A stretch of DNA of 64,000 bases from Roseimicrobium gellanilyticum (GTDB lineage Bacteria > Verrucomicrobiota > Verrucomicrobiia > Verrucomicrobiales > Verrucomicrobiaceae): the NCBI RefSeq assembly GCF_003315205.1, contig NZ_QNRR01000006.1, positions 248,001 through 312,000 of the forward strand. The letters are read 5' to 3'. Below the pieces are notes generated by a model, which made no database searches, was not told where the DNA came from, and saw only the letters and a list, made by a program, of their open reading frames with translations. This document shows, in pieces, positions 1 through 7,113 of the stretch (within the stretch, counting starts at the first letter, position 1; the number at the start of each line of letters is the position of its first letter). The translations under genes were made by a program, and so were the position numbers.

Positions 1-459
1 ATTGCGCTTCTTCTCACCGCCGGAGAAGCCTTCATTCACACTGCGGGAGGTGAAGGTGCGGCTCATCTCGAGCTGGTCCATGCGGGAGTAGAGCCTCTTG
101 TAGAAGGCCACTGCGTCGAGTTCCTCACCCTTCGGCAGGCGGGCCTGCAGGGCGGCGCGGATGAAGTTGGCGTTGCTCACGCCGGGAATCTCAAAGGGAT
201 ACTGGAAGGCCAGGAACAGGCCGGCGCGCGCGCGCTCATCGACCGCCATGGAGAGCACATCCTGCCCGTCCAAGGTCACCGTGCCGCTGTCCACGGCATA
301 TTCCTCATGGCCGCACAGCACCTTGCTCAACGTGCTCTTGCCAGAGCCGTTGGGTCCCATGATCGCATGGACTTCACCGGGCTTCACTTCGAGGGAGAAA
401 CCTTTGAGGATCTGGCGGTCAGGGATGCTGGCGTGGAGGTCTTGGATGTTCAGGCTCAT
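1..459 (-). CDS. sufC: Fe-S cluster assembly ATPase SufC (partial, C-terminus off the left edge)
   Basis: The first 153 residues of an ABC-type ATPase are present. The Walker A motif GPNGSGKST lies near residues 36-44, and the signature region [13 protein letters not shown] is at the left edge of the window. The [12 protein letters not shown] form of the signature is typical of SufC, the ATPase of the cytosolic SufBCD scaffold that builds Fe-S clusters. The Walker B and the rest of the C-terminus lie outside the window. The ATG start is 51 nt downstream of a Fur-family regulator on the same strand, so the two are probably co-transcribed, with sufB/sufD/sufS expected beyond position 1. Function is firm from the signature. 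The operon partners are inferred. Confidence 0.93.
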   Translation of the reverse strand, partial: MSLNIQDLHASIPDRQILKGFSLEVKPGEVHAIMGPNGSGKSTLSKVLCGHEEYAVDSGTVTLDGQDVLSMAVDERARAGLFLAFQYPFEIPGVSNANFIRAALQARLPKGEELDAVAFYKRLYSRMDQLEMSRTFTSRSVNEGFSGGEKKRN

Positions 460-477
460 CTAGTGATTCGAGATTAC

Positions 478-496
478 AGATTTGAAATTTGAGATT
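478..496. repeat. AT-rich intergenic motif, copy 1
   Basis: An A+T-rich tract contains AGATTTGAAATTT followed by GAGATT, between the Fur-family gene and sufC. The same AGATTTGAAATTT and AAATTTGAGATT strings occur at 34808-34836, also just upstream of a minus-strand ATG. It contrasts sharply with the GC-rich genes around it. No function can be read from it. Confidence 0.5.
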
Positions 497-510
497 GGGT
501 ACGGCGGCGG

Positions 511-948
511 TCAGGGCGTGGGCTTTTTCTTGGCGCACTCGGGGCAGAGACCGCGGATGGCGACGTCGAGCTTGGTCACGCGACTGCCCTTGGGCAGTCT
601 CCAGAGCTTGGGCGCCTCGATCATGTCGAGCGGCTGCGCGTCTGCGACAGCCCCGCACTGCTCACAGTGGAAATGCACGTGATCGTTCAGATTCGCACAG
701 AACCGGGTGGAGCTACGCTCCAGATTCACCTGACGCACCAGCTTGTGCTCTACCAACGTATCCAGGCAGTTGTACACCGTCGCCAGTGAGATACCGGGCA
801 TCCGGTCCTTCGCGCGGATGAAGACATCCGTGGCCGTGGGGTGGTCGTGGGAGGCACGCAATACCTCATGCACAATGCTACGCTGCGGCGTCATGCGCAG
901 GTCCGTTGGCATGGTAGGTTCTTCGTGGTCGGGCAGAGGAGCTTTCAT
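511..948 (-). CDS. Fur/PerR-family metal-dependent transcriptional regulator
   Basis: A 145-residue Fur-superfamily repressor. The N-terminal winged helix contains RMTPQRSIVHEVLRA and the segment PGISLATVYNCLDTL. The C-terminal metal-binding domain shows DHVHFHCEQCG and a final CPEC, giving a Cys4-type structural zinc site (CxxC...CxxC) as in PerR and Fur. Family members sense iron, peroxide or zinc. I cannot assign the effector, but the location directly before sufC favours an iron or oxidative-stress role in Fe-S assembly (inference). A longer reading from 1017 is possible, but that ATG sits inside a PerR-box-like dyad, so the ATG at 948 (or 912) is preferred. No strong Shine-Dalgarno sequence is visible. 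Confidence 0.87.
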   Translation of the reverse strand: MKAPLPDHEEPTMPTDLRMTPQRSIVHEVLRASHDHPTATDVFIRAKDRMPGISLATVYNCLDTLVEHKLVRQVNLERSSTRFCANLNDHVHFHCEQCGAVADAQPLDMIEAPKLWRLPKGSRVTKLDVAIRGLCPECAKKKPTP

Positions 949-1007
949 GGGCAACCAGGGTGAGCAAGGTGGTTGGGGAAACAGGGTACGCTCGATTGGA
1001 ATGAGAT

Positions 1008-1022
1008 CAAGAATCATTCTAA
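1008..1022 (-). promoter_or_regulatory. Candidate PerR/Fur-type operator upstream of the regulator gene
   Basis: On the minus strand the sequence reads TTAGAATGATTCTTG. It contains the perfect dyad AGAAT-G-ATTCT and closely resembles the 7-1-7 PerR box TTATAATNATTATAA. It lies about 60-75 nt upstream of the preferred start of the Fur-family gene, a plausible place for autoregulation. Binding is inferred from sequence only. Confidence 0.45.
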
Positions 1023-1118
1023 TTTCGTTCGCAAAATGGAGCTAGGGGTTGATGCTGAGAGATCCGCAGTAGGGATTGAACGATTCCCCACCAGACCATC
1101 CACTCCCCGCATCCATCC

Positions 1119-1703
1119 ATGATCGCCTTTCTGGATGTTCACTATCAAGGTGATATCGCTTATGCGGCTGCGGTAGTCTGCGACGACTTGACGGCCTCAA
1201 GCCCCACCTTGGAGAAAGTGGTCCGAGTTTACCACATCGCGGCCTACGAGCCAGGAAACTTCTTCAAGCGTGAACTTCCCTGCCTGCTGGCGGTGCTGCA
1301 GGCCTGCCCACCCGTGGACCATCTGGTCATCGACGGAAACGTGTGGCTCGATCAGGGCAACATGGGCTTGGGTGCTCATCTGTATGAAACGTTGCTGCGG
1401 AAAGTGCCCGTCATCGGCATCGCCAAGACAGCCTACCGCGGCTCGACCGATGCCCACGCGGTGTTGCGAGGGACGAGTCAGCGGCCGTTGTATGTCACGG
1501 CAGCAGGCATGGATCCTGTGGTCGTCGCGGAACTGGTGAGGCACCTGCATGGTCCTCATCGCACACCCACGCTGGTGACACGAGCGGATCAACTCTGCCG
1601 CAGATGCGGGGAGAAGCAACAAAGGCAACTCACCACCGTCAAGCAAGCCATAGCAGTTCACTGCCTCCACATTCCAGGCCTTGGTGCCCGCACATCAAAC
1701 TAA
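1119..1703 (+). CDS. nfi: Endonuclease V family protein
   Basis: A 194-residue protein with the EndoV layout: an N-terminal strand ending in LDVHY (Asp6), then the YEPGNFFKRELP segment (Glu52) matching the family's PYxPGxLxFRE motif, and VIDGNVWLD (Asp72) matching the third acidic residue. EndoV nicks DNA, or RNA in some lineages, near deaminated bases such as inosine. The usual HP after the DGNG motif is replaced by WLDQGNMGLGAHLY, a version I recall from a bacterial subfamily, so substrate preference may differ. It is shorter than E. coli Nfi (about 220 residues). The gene is divergent from the Fur-family gene, and its stop overlaps the stop of the convergent HD-domain gene by 4 nt. Confidence 0.8.
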   Translation: MIAFLDVHYQGDIAYAAAVVCDDLTASSPTLEKVVRVYHIAAYEPGNFFKRELPCLLAVLQACPPVDHLVIDGNVWLDQGNMGLGAHLYETLLRKVPVIGIAKTAYRGSTDAHAVLRGTSQRPLYVTAAGMDPVVVAELVRHLHGPHRTPTLVTRADQLCRRCGEKQQRQLTTVKQAIAVHCLHIPGLGARTSN

Positions 1704-4510
1704 CTACTTTCGCCTACAACTGCTCCGTCCAGACGAATGTTTCGCCGCCTTTCAAACAAGGGAATCCACTTCTGTCCCTCGAACATTCCCGTGCACCAGA
1801 AGGCGGCAATCGTCATTGATGGAGTATTGTAAGGAAACAGGATTGTTCCTTCGGTCTCGTGGTCTCCGAGGGCTCTTCGTTTGGCCGCATTTCTCATCAA
1901 CTCCTTCTCACCTGGAGCAGCAGCTTCATAGACGTCGGGCAAAAGTATTTGGGCACCGACCTTTGATAGATAGCTCTTCAACTGCAGCCGTTTTGCCTCT
2001 TCCAAGATGGATCCGGATCCAGAAAGAATGCGCTCCTCACTTCTGAGGCACCGACCCATTGTCACTTTTACCCGATCGGAGTCCACACCCACCAGATGCA
2101 ATGCGGCCCGAAATTCTTGTTCACTCTGTTCACGACCCACTCCAAATACAAATATCAGGTTAATTTGCTTCAGGCGTTTCTGTGCGACTTTACCAAGAGG
2201 GTCAACGTGGTGCTCAGCCAGTTTCACATTCTCCGGAAGATCGACCTCGAGCCATTCAGCCAGAATGTTTAGCGCTTGATATCCAGAGTTGATATTGTCG
2301 TCAAAAAGGATTATCGTTTCCGAAGTTCTGACAACGCTATCAGCTAACATAGTAACTTTATTGCCTACAGTTCTGATTTTTTCATCGGCGTTGTTCTTCC
2401 ACGAGTAGATCAAGTGATTGGCGCTGTCGGCGAGATTTCCCAAAGGAACAATTGCCACCTTTCCAGACAACTGGTCACTTGCATCGTGAAAGACCTCGGA
2501 AACCAGCTTTCCCACCTGAATAGGGTACACAATTTCAAATCTATCGCAGAGCATCAATGCAGACGGTTGCAATTCCTGAGGAAACTGCCCCACGAAGGCA
2601 GTCACATCAGCTACCGTTACCGGTAACTTTCCAGGGGGGCAGAAGGCTCTCAATTTAGCTGTAATGGAGGCAATTTTCTCGTTTGTAGCCATCAACTTTA
2701 AAAAGGGCGACAGCGGCTTGAGGCGCCTTGCACCGACATAGTAGTTATTTTTGTCCAACTGTTGCCTGATGCGTTCCGCATTGGAAATCACAGATGACGC
2801 AACATAGCCTTCTTGCGCGTATTGAAGAGCGAATTCATCCCAGATCACGCGTTCCGCTGCCAGCAGCACGAGCGCACAAAGTTGCGAAGGCGCAAACAAA
2901 TAACCGAGAGCCCGATTCTGAAGGTAGTAGTGAACTACTTGGTCGATTGGCAGTGTCCACCGAATGGGCAAGCTCGCTGGGTGTTCTATGTACAGCGAGT
3001 TTTGCCCTTGTTGCACACGCTCATACTCTGGGACATCCAGTAGAATATCCCTGAGATCGTCCTCGTGAATCGGAGTCGAGGCGTCCAAGGCTGCCACAAT
3101 TTTGCGCAACTCAGCGAGAATCAACAGCGTGTAGCCATCCGCTCCATTCTTCATAACTTGAAACAAACTCATTGAGCGAGTTGGTGCCGTATGCTGATCA
3201 GTGCTGGGCAGCGGGTCCGAGAGACTATTGCTAGGTCCGAATGCAAAAGCTCGTCGAACTAGCGCACGATCGCGCAGTTTGGTGACCCCGAAATCGGAGT
3301 ACTTAATCTCCATTTCTTTATAACTTTCAACCTTCACTTCACGTGGCAAAAGAGAATCCGGCTGAGCCACTCCCGATTCGCTTAACCATAGCCAACTGTG
3401 CAGTTGATCATACTCGCGCACTTTCGAAGGGATTCGCGCCAAATAAGACCCCAACTGAGCTTCAGCCGCTCTAACCTTCTGGTGAAGGTAGATCTTGTCA
3501 TACAACGACACTCGAGCGAGACAGAATTCCTCGAAGGCAAATTGTCCTCCCTTCGACATGCCGAACACAAGCAGACCTTGATCATCGAAGCATTCCTTCA
3601 GGTGTCTAAGTCCCTCAGGCAAACTTTCACCCTTGCACTCAAAGACATTGATCTTATCGATGATCCGCCCCAAGTCTACGGATAGAGGTAAGTTTGCATA
3701 GTGCGCCTCTCGAGGCATATAGTCCAGTTTGTCCGCGTCGAGCCCACCACTTATTACCTGTGCTAAAAAGACTGTGTTTGGTCGTCCAGGGACTGGCATT
3801 CCTGCGATAAAGTGAGCTGCGTCGCACACCCACCGAGCGATAATATTGTCTCTCCCTCCTTCTTTAATATCCAGTTTTCGCAGAAAAGACCGCATGGGCT
3901 CGCAGGTCAGAATTGCGATGGACAAGACCTCTGCAGGGGCAAGCATTTTCGGCCTGCGAAAGAATGTCTGAAATTCTTTCAATATTTGCTGTGAAGAAGG
4001 GTAACGGTCCGAGCCTTGAAGATTCCATAAGATCCGCTCGGATACGTGACTGAAAAGACAATGTCCTATGTCATGGAACAATGCTGCGAGGCGGACTGGT
4101 GTCAGAAAGTCATCAATAGTCGCACCCACCGGCATCTTAGGGTATTTGGCCACTGAATCGATGTACTTTAATCGATTGACCATTTCCATCGACCTCGCGA
4201 GCACCCCGAGGGTATGCTCGAACCTGCTGTATGCTAGAGCAGGATACACCAGTTTGGCCAATCCAAGCTGGGTAATGCCTCTAAGTCGCTGGAACAACCG
4301 TGTGTCCACGATCGCAACTTCCCAAGGAAGAAGGTGACTGTACCCTACAATAGGATCTGAGATGGACTTGCCTCCATAGGAATCAAATGCCTCCTCAGAG
4401 AGTCCCGCCACAGGCTCCAGATGGTATGCGACAAACTTCGACACACCTTGCCAGAACTGCGCTAACGGTCGCGAAGTTTGCAACTCAGAGAGCAGTTCAA
4501 TTTGTTCCAT
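1700..4510 (-). CDS. HD-domain (SAMHD1/dGTPase-like) hydrolase fused to a PRTase-CE-like domain
   Basis: A 936-residue protein. The N-terminal half carries an HD phosphohydrolase: SRFEHTLGV (His99), ALFHDIGH (His146-Asp147) and GGLDADKLDYMPREAHY near 255-271, the last being characteristic of dNTP triphosphohydrolases of the SAMHD1/dGTPase type. The C-terminal part has a phosphoribosyltransferase-like loop, ETIILFDDNINSGYQ, around residues 725-740. It ends in FPYNTPSMTIAAFW...WIPLFERR, which matches my memory of the PRTase-CE family described from biological-conflict systems. No signal peptide is seen, so it is cytosolic. The ATG at 4510 is preferred to an upstream TTG at 4522. Lines I counted range from 38 to 57% GC, lower than the neighbours, which suggests horizontal acquisition. 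Nucleotide hydrolysis is well supported. A defence role is inference. Confidence 0.75.
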   Translation of the reverse strand: MEQIELLSELQTSRPLAQFWQGVSKFVAYHLEPVAGLSEEAFDSYGGKSISDPIVGYSHLLPWEVAIVDTRLFQRLRGITQLGLAKLVYPALAYSRFEHTLGVLARSMEMVNRLKYIDSVAKYPKMPVGATIDDFLTPVRLAALFHDIGHCLFSHVSERILWNLQGSDRYPSSQQILKEFQTFFRRPKMLAPAEVLSIAILTCEPMRSFLRKLDIKEGGRDNIIARWVCDAAHFIAGMPVPGRPNTVFLAQVISGGLDADKLDYMPREAHYANLPLSVDLGRIIDKINVFECKGESLPEGLRHLKECFDDQGLLVFGMSKGGQFAFEEFCLARVSLYDKIYLHQKVRAAEAQLGSYLARIPSKVREYDQLHSWLWLSESGVAQPDSLLPREVKVESYKEMEIKYSDFGVTKLRDRALVRRAFAFGPSNSLSDPLPSTDQHTAPTRSMSLFQVMKNGADGYTLLILAELRKIVAALDASTPIHEDDLRDILLDVPEYERVQQGQNSLYIEHPASLPIRWTLPIDQVVHYYLQNRALGYLFAPSQLCALVLLAAERVIWDEFALQYAQEGYVASSVISNAERIRQQLDKNNYYVGARRLKPLSPFLKLMATNEKIASITAKLRAFCPPGKLPVTVADVTAFVGQFPQELQPSALMLCDRFEIVYPIQVGKLVSEVFHDASDQLSGKVAIVPLGNLADSANHLIYSWKNNADEKIRTVGNKVTMLADSVVRTSETIILFDDNINSGYQALNILAEWLEVDLPENVKLAEHHVDPLGKVAQKRLKQINLIFVFGVGREQSEQEFRAALHLVGVDSDRVKVTMGRCLRSEERILSGSGSILEEAKRLQLKSYLSKVGAQILLPDVYEAAAPGEKELMRNAAKRRALGDHETEGTILFPYNTPSMTIAAFWCTGMFEGQKWIPLFERRRNIRLDGAVVGESS

Positions 4511-4714
4511 TTTTGTGGACAAAAAGTTTTTCCATCCCGGGTGAAAGTCAAGTGGGGCCTGACAAACACGTTGATTTAGCGGGATGGCCTACCGGCAAAC
4601 AGCTGAAGGATCTGATTTTTTGAACATCACCAACTGCTCCCGCCGAACACCGGCTTAAGCATGTGCAACGCCGCAATTCTAAGCAAGCCGCTCATCAAGT
4701 CCGTAAGCTACAAG

Positions 4715-4748
4715 GACCTGGGGCAGGTGTCTCCACCTGCCCCAGGTC
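4715..4748. terminator. Perfect 15-bp hairpin downstream of the first TonB-dependent receptor
   Basis: GACCTGGGGCAGGTG and its exact reverse complement are separated by the loop TCTC. It lies 38 nt beyond the stop of the receptor gene, on the side where transcription ends. No run of T follows on the minus strand, so it may be a transcript-stabilising or REP-like hairpin rather than a classical terminator. Its core (GGCAGGTG..CTCC..CCTGCC) resembles the hairpin at 7046-7076. The rest of 4511-4785 holds the presumed promoter region of the HD gene and nothing else I can recognise. Confidence 0.55.
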
Positions 4749-4785
4749 ACCAACCGGGATACACTGGCACTGAAACTGTCTCGCT

Positions 4786-6999
4786 CTAGAACTTCCAGGT
4801 GACGCTGGCGCTCACGTTGAAAGGCTCGCCGGGGAGCACGTAGAGTTCGTCGTAGGAACCGACGAAGTGGCGCTTGTCGAACACGTTGTTGAAGTTCACC
4901 TGGATGCGGTAGTTCTCGCGCTCATAGAAGAGGGCGGTGTCCACCAATCCGTAGCTGGGCAGGTCGAAGGTGTGGTAGGTGTCGCCGGACTGGCTGCTGT
5001 AGTAGCGGCCACCCACGCCCACGCCGAAGCCCTTCAGCGGACCATCCTGCACGGTGTACTTCAGCCATGCGGTGACGGTGTGATCCGGCACGCCGAGCAG
5101 CGGAGTGCCCACGGGGATGTCGTTATCTTCCGTCACTTCGGCATCGAGATACGTGTAGGCGGCGATCAGTTGCAGACCGGGCAGAAGCTCGGCGGCGGTT
5201 TCGAATTCGAAACCACGGCTGCGCTGTTCACCACTCACGGTGGCATCCGACGGATCCGGGGTGGCAAGGTTGCTGGTGGCGACGTTCTCACGCGTCAGTT
5301 GGAACACGGAGATCATGCCGGTGAGACGGCCATCAAGGAGGTCGTACTTCACGCCGCCTTCCCAGTTCTCGCCTTCTTCTGGAGCGATGGGTGCGCCGGT
5401 TTCATCGCGGGAGCCCCACTGGGGAGCGTAAGAGCGGCTGTAGTTCGCATAGGCGGCGACGCCGGGGACGAACTCATACGTGATGCCCGCCTTCGGCGTG
5501 AAGGCATCGTCCGTGGCATCCGCGGGGATGCTGCCGTAGGAGCCGGAGTCATCCAGCCAGAGGTACTCGTAACGACCGCCGACGGTGAAGGTCAGCTTGT
5601 CCGTGAGCTTCATGTGGTCCTGCAGGTAGATGCCCACATTGTGCTCCTTCTTCAGGAATGAACCGGCGATGGTCGGCTGCGGGATGGAGACGTTGTAGTT
5701 CGGCTTGAAGAGATCGATGGCGACGTACGAACCGGGGAAGTCGTCATAGTTGATCTCGGTGTACCGGGCCTTCTGATTGGAATAGTAGTAGTCCGTGCCA
5801 AGAGTCAGCGAGTGCTTGATCGAGCCCGTGTCGAAGAGGAAATCGACCGCGGTGTCCACCATGAAGCGCTGGTAGAGGCCACGATTGTAGTCGTAGGGAT
5901 TCGCATACAGCGTGCGAAGGTCGTCATCGAGAACGGAGTTGTACAGGATGTCATTCCAATGCTGCTCCACACGATAGTAAGCAAGGTTCTGGCGAATCGA
6001 GAGGGAGTCATTGAAGCGATGCTTGAACTCATACCCGAGACGGAGGGTATCAAGGTTGAGCAGACCTGACTTGCCGGGGACGCCGATGAAACGGCTCACA
6101 GGGATCTCTCCATTCGGATTCGGCAGCACGGTGCCACGCGCGGGAAGCGGCATGGAGAACAGGCCATCATCTCTCAAATAGCTCGTGAGGAAGGTGAGTG
6201 AGGTGTCGTCACCCCATTCAAACGTCAGCGACGGAGCGATGTAGATGCGCTCGTAGTCGTAGTAGTCCACGAAGGAACCCTTGTCACGATACAGCGCGGC
6301 GAGACGGAAGTAGATGCCGAGGTCATCACTGGTGGAGACGGCGATGGGTTGCACCGCCTTCGCACCTTTGCCCAAAGGAGCCGGAGTCACGGGAGCGCCA
6401 GGCGTGAGCAGAGGAACATTGATATCGATGGTGCCCTCATAGAAGTCCCACGTACCACCGGTGAAGCCGATCTCGCCGCCGAACTCACGACGCGGACGCT
6501 TGCTCACGAGGTTCACGATGCCACCGAGAGGCGCCTGACCGTACAGGGTGGAGGCAGGTCCCTTGATCACTTCCACACGCTCGAGGCCGAACGTTTCCGC
6601 GCCAATGCCATCATAGTCACCACGCAGGCCATCCTGATAGGTGGTGAAGGCCGCATCAAAGCCGCGGATGCGGTAGTAGTCCCACTCGGAGTAGTAGCCG
6701 CCCGGGGTCACACCCGCGACGTTCTTGATCACATCACCGAGGTCGCGTGCGGCCTGATCCTTGATCACCGCTTGGGGCACTACCGAAATGGCCTGGGGTG
6801 TTTCCAAAAGCGGAGTGTCTGTCTTCAATCCGCTTACCGTGCTGGTGGGCGCATTGTACGTCGTGTTTTCCGCATCTGCCGTGACGGTGATGGGAGCGAG
6901 AGTCTGCTCAGCGGCGGGGGCCGGTGCGGTCGTGGTCTGGGCGTGCGCAGCACTTCCCATGACGAGAAGGGCAGCGCAACCAAGTGGTTTCAGTTTCAT
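4786..6999 (-). CDS. TonB-dependent siderophore receptor (copy 1)
   Basis: A 737-residue outer-membrane receptor. A signal peptide (MKLKPLGCAALLVMGSAAHA) is followed by a plug domain with TPLLETPQAISVVP, the RIRGFDAAF motif and VEVIKGPASTLYGQAPLGG, which are hallmarks of FpvA/FhuA-type receptors. The 22-stranded barrel ends in the aromatic-terminated NVSASVTWKF. Such receptors import ferric siderophores or other large ligands using TonB energy. The barrel includes the family motif AAYANYSRSYAPQ. An in-frame TTG at 7038 is ignored because the ATG at 6999 begins the signal peptide. It is a close paralogue of the next gene upstream but is separated from it by a strong terminator, so it should have its own promoter. 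The ligand is unknown. Confidence 0.93.
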   Translation of the reverse strand: MKLKPLGCAALLVMGSAAHAQTTTAPAPAAEQTLAPITVTADAENTTYNAPTSTVSGLKTDTPLLETPQAISVVPQAVIKDQAARDLGDVIKNVAGVTPGGYYSEWDYYRIRGFDAAFTTYQDGLRGDYDGIGAETFGLERVEVIKGPASTLYGQAPLGGIVNLVSKRPRREFGGEIGFTGGTWDFYEGTIDINVPLLTPGAPVTPAPLGKGAKAVQPIAVSTSDDLGIYFRLAALYRDKGSFVDYYDYERIYIAPSLTFEWGDDTSLTFLTSYLRDDGLFSMPLPARGTVLPNPNGEIPVSRFIGVPGKSGLLNLDTLRLGYEFKHRFNDSLSIRQNLAYYRVEQHWNDILYNSVLDDDLRTLYANPYDYNRGLYQRFMVDTAVDFLFDTGSIKHSLTLGTDYYYSNQKARYTEINYDDFPGSYVAIDLFKPNYNVSIPQPTIAGSFLKKEHNVGIYLQDHMKLTDKLTFTVGGRYEYLWLDDSGSYGSIPADATDDAFTPKAGITYEFVPGVAAYANYSRSYAPQWGSRDETGAPIAPEEGENWEGGVKYDLLDGRLTGMISVFQLTRENVATSNLATPDPSDATVSGEQRSRGFEFETAAELLPGLQLIAAYTYLDAEVTEDNDIPVGTPLLGVPDHTVTAWLKYTVQDGPLKGFGVGVGGRYYSSQSGDTYHTFDLPSYGLVDTALFYERENYRIQVNFNNVFDKRHFVGSYDELYVLPGEPFNVSASVTWKF

Positions 7000-7040
7000 G
7001 GATGTTGTGGGAGATTGGAAAAAGATTTGTGTGCGCAAAG

Positions 7041-7076
7041 AAAAACACGTGGCAGGCGTACTCCGCCTGCCACGTG
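7041..7076 (-). terminator. Intrinsic terminator of the second TonB-dependent receptor gene
   Basis: A perfect 13-bp stem (CACGTGGCAGGCG, loop TACTC) is followed on the minus strand by TTTTTCTTT. It lies 37 nt after the stop of the receptor gene at 7114. Stem plus U-tract makes this a convincing Rho-independent terminator separating the two receptor genes. Confidence 0.85.
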
Positions 7077-7113
7077 CTCACCTACCAATTGATGCACTGC
7101 ATGAGTGAGAGCA

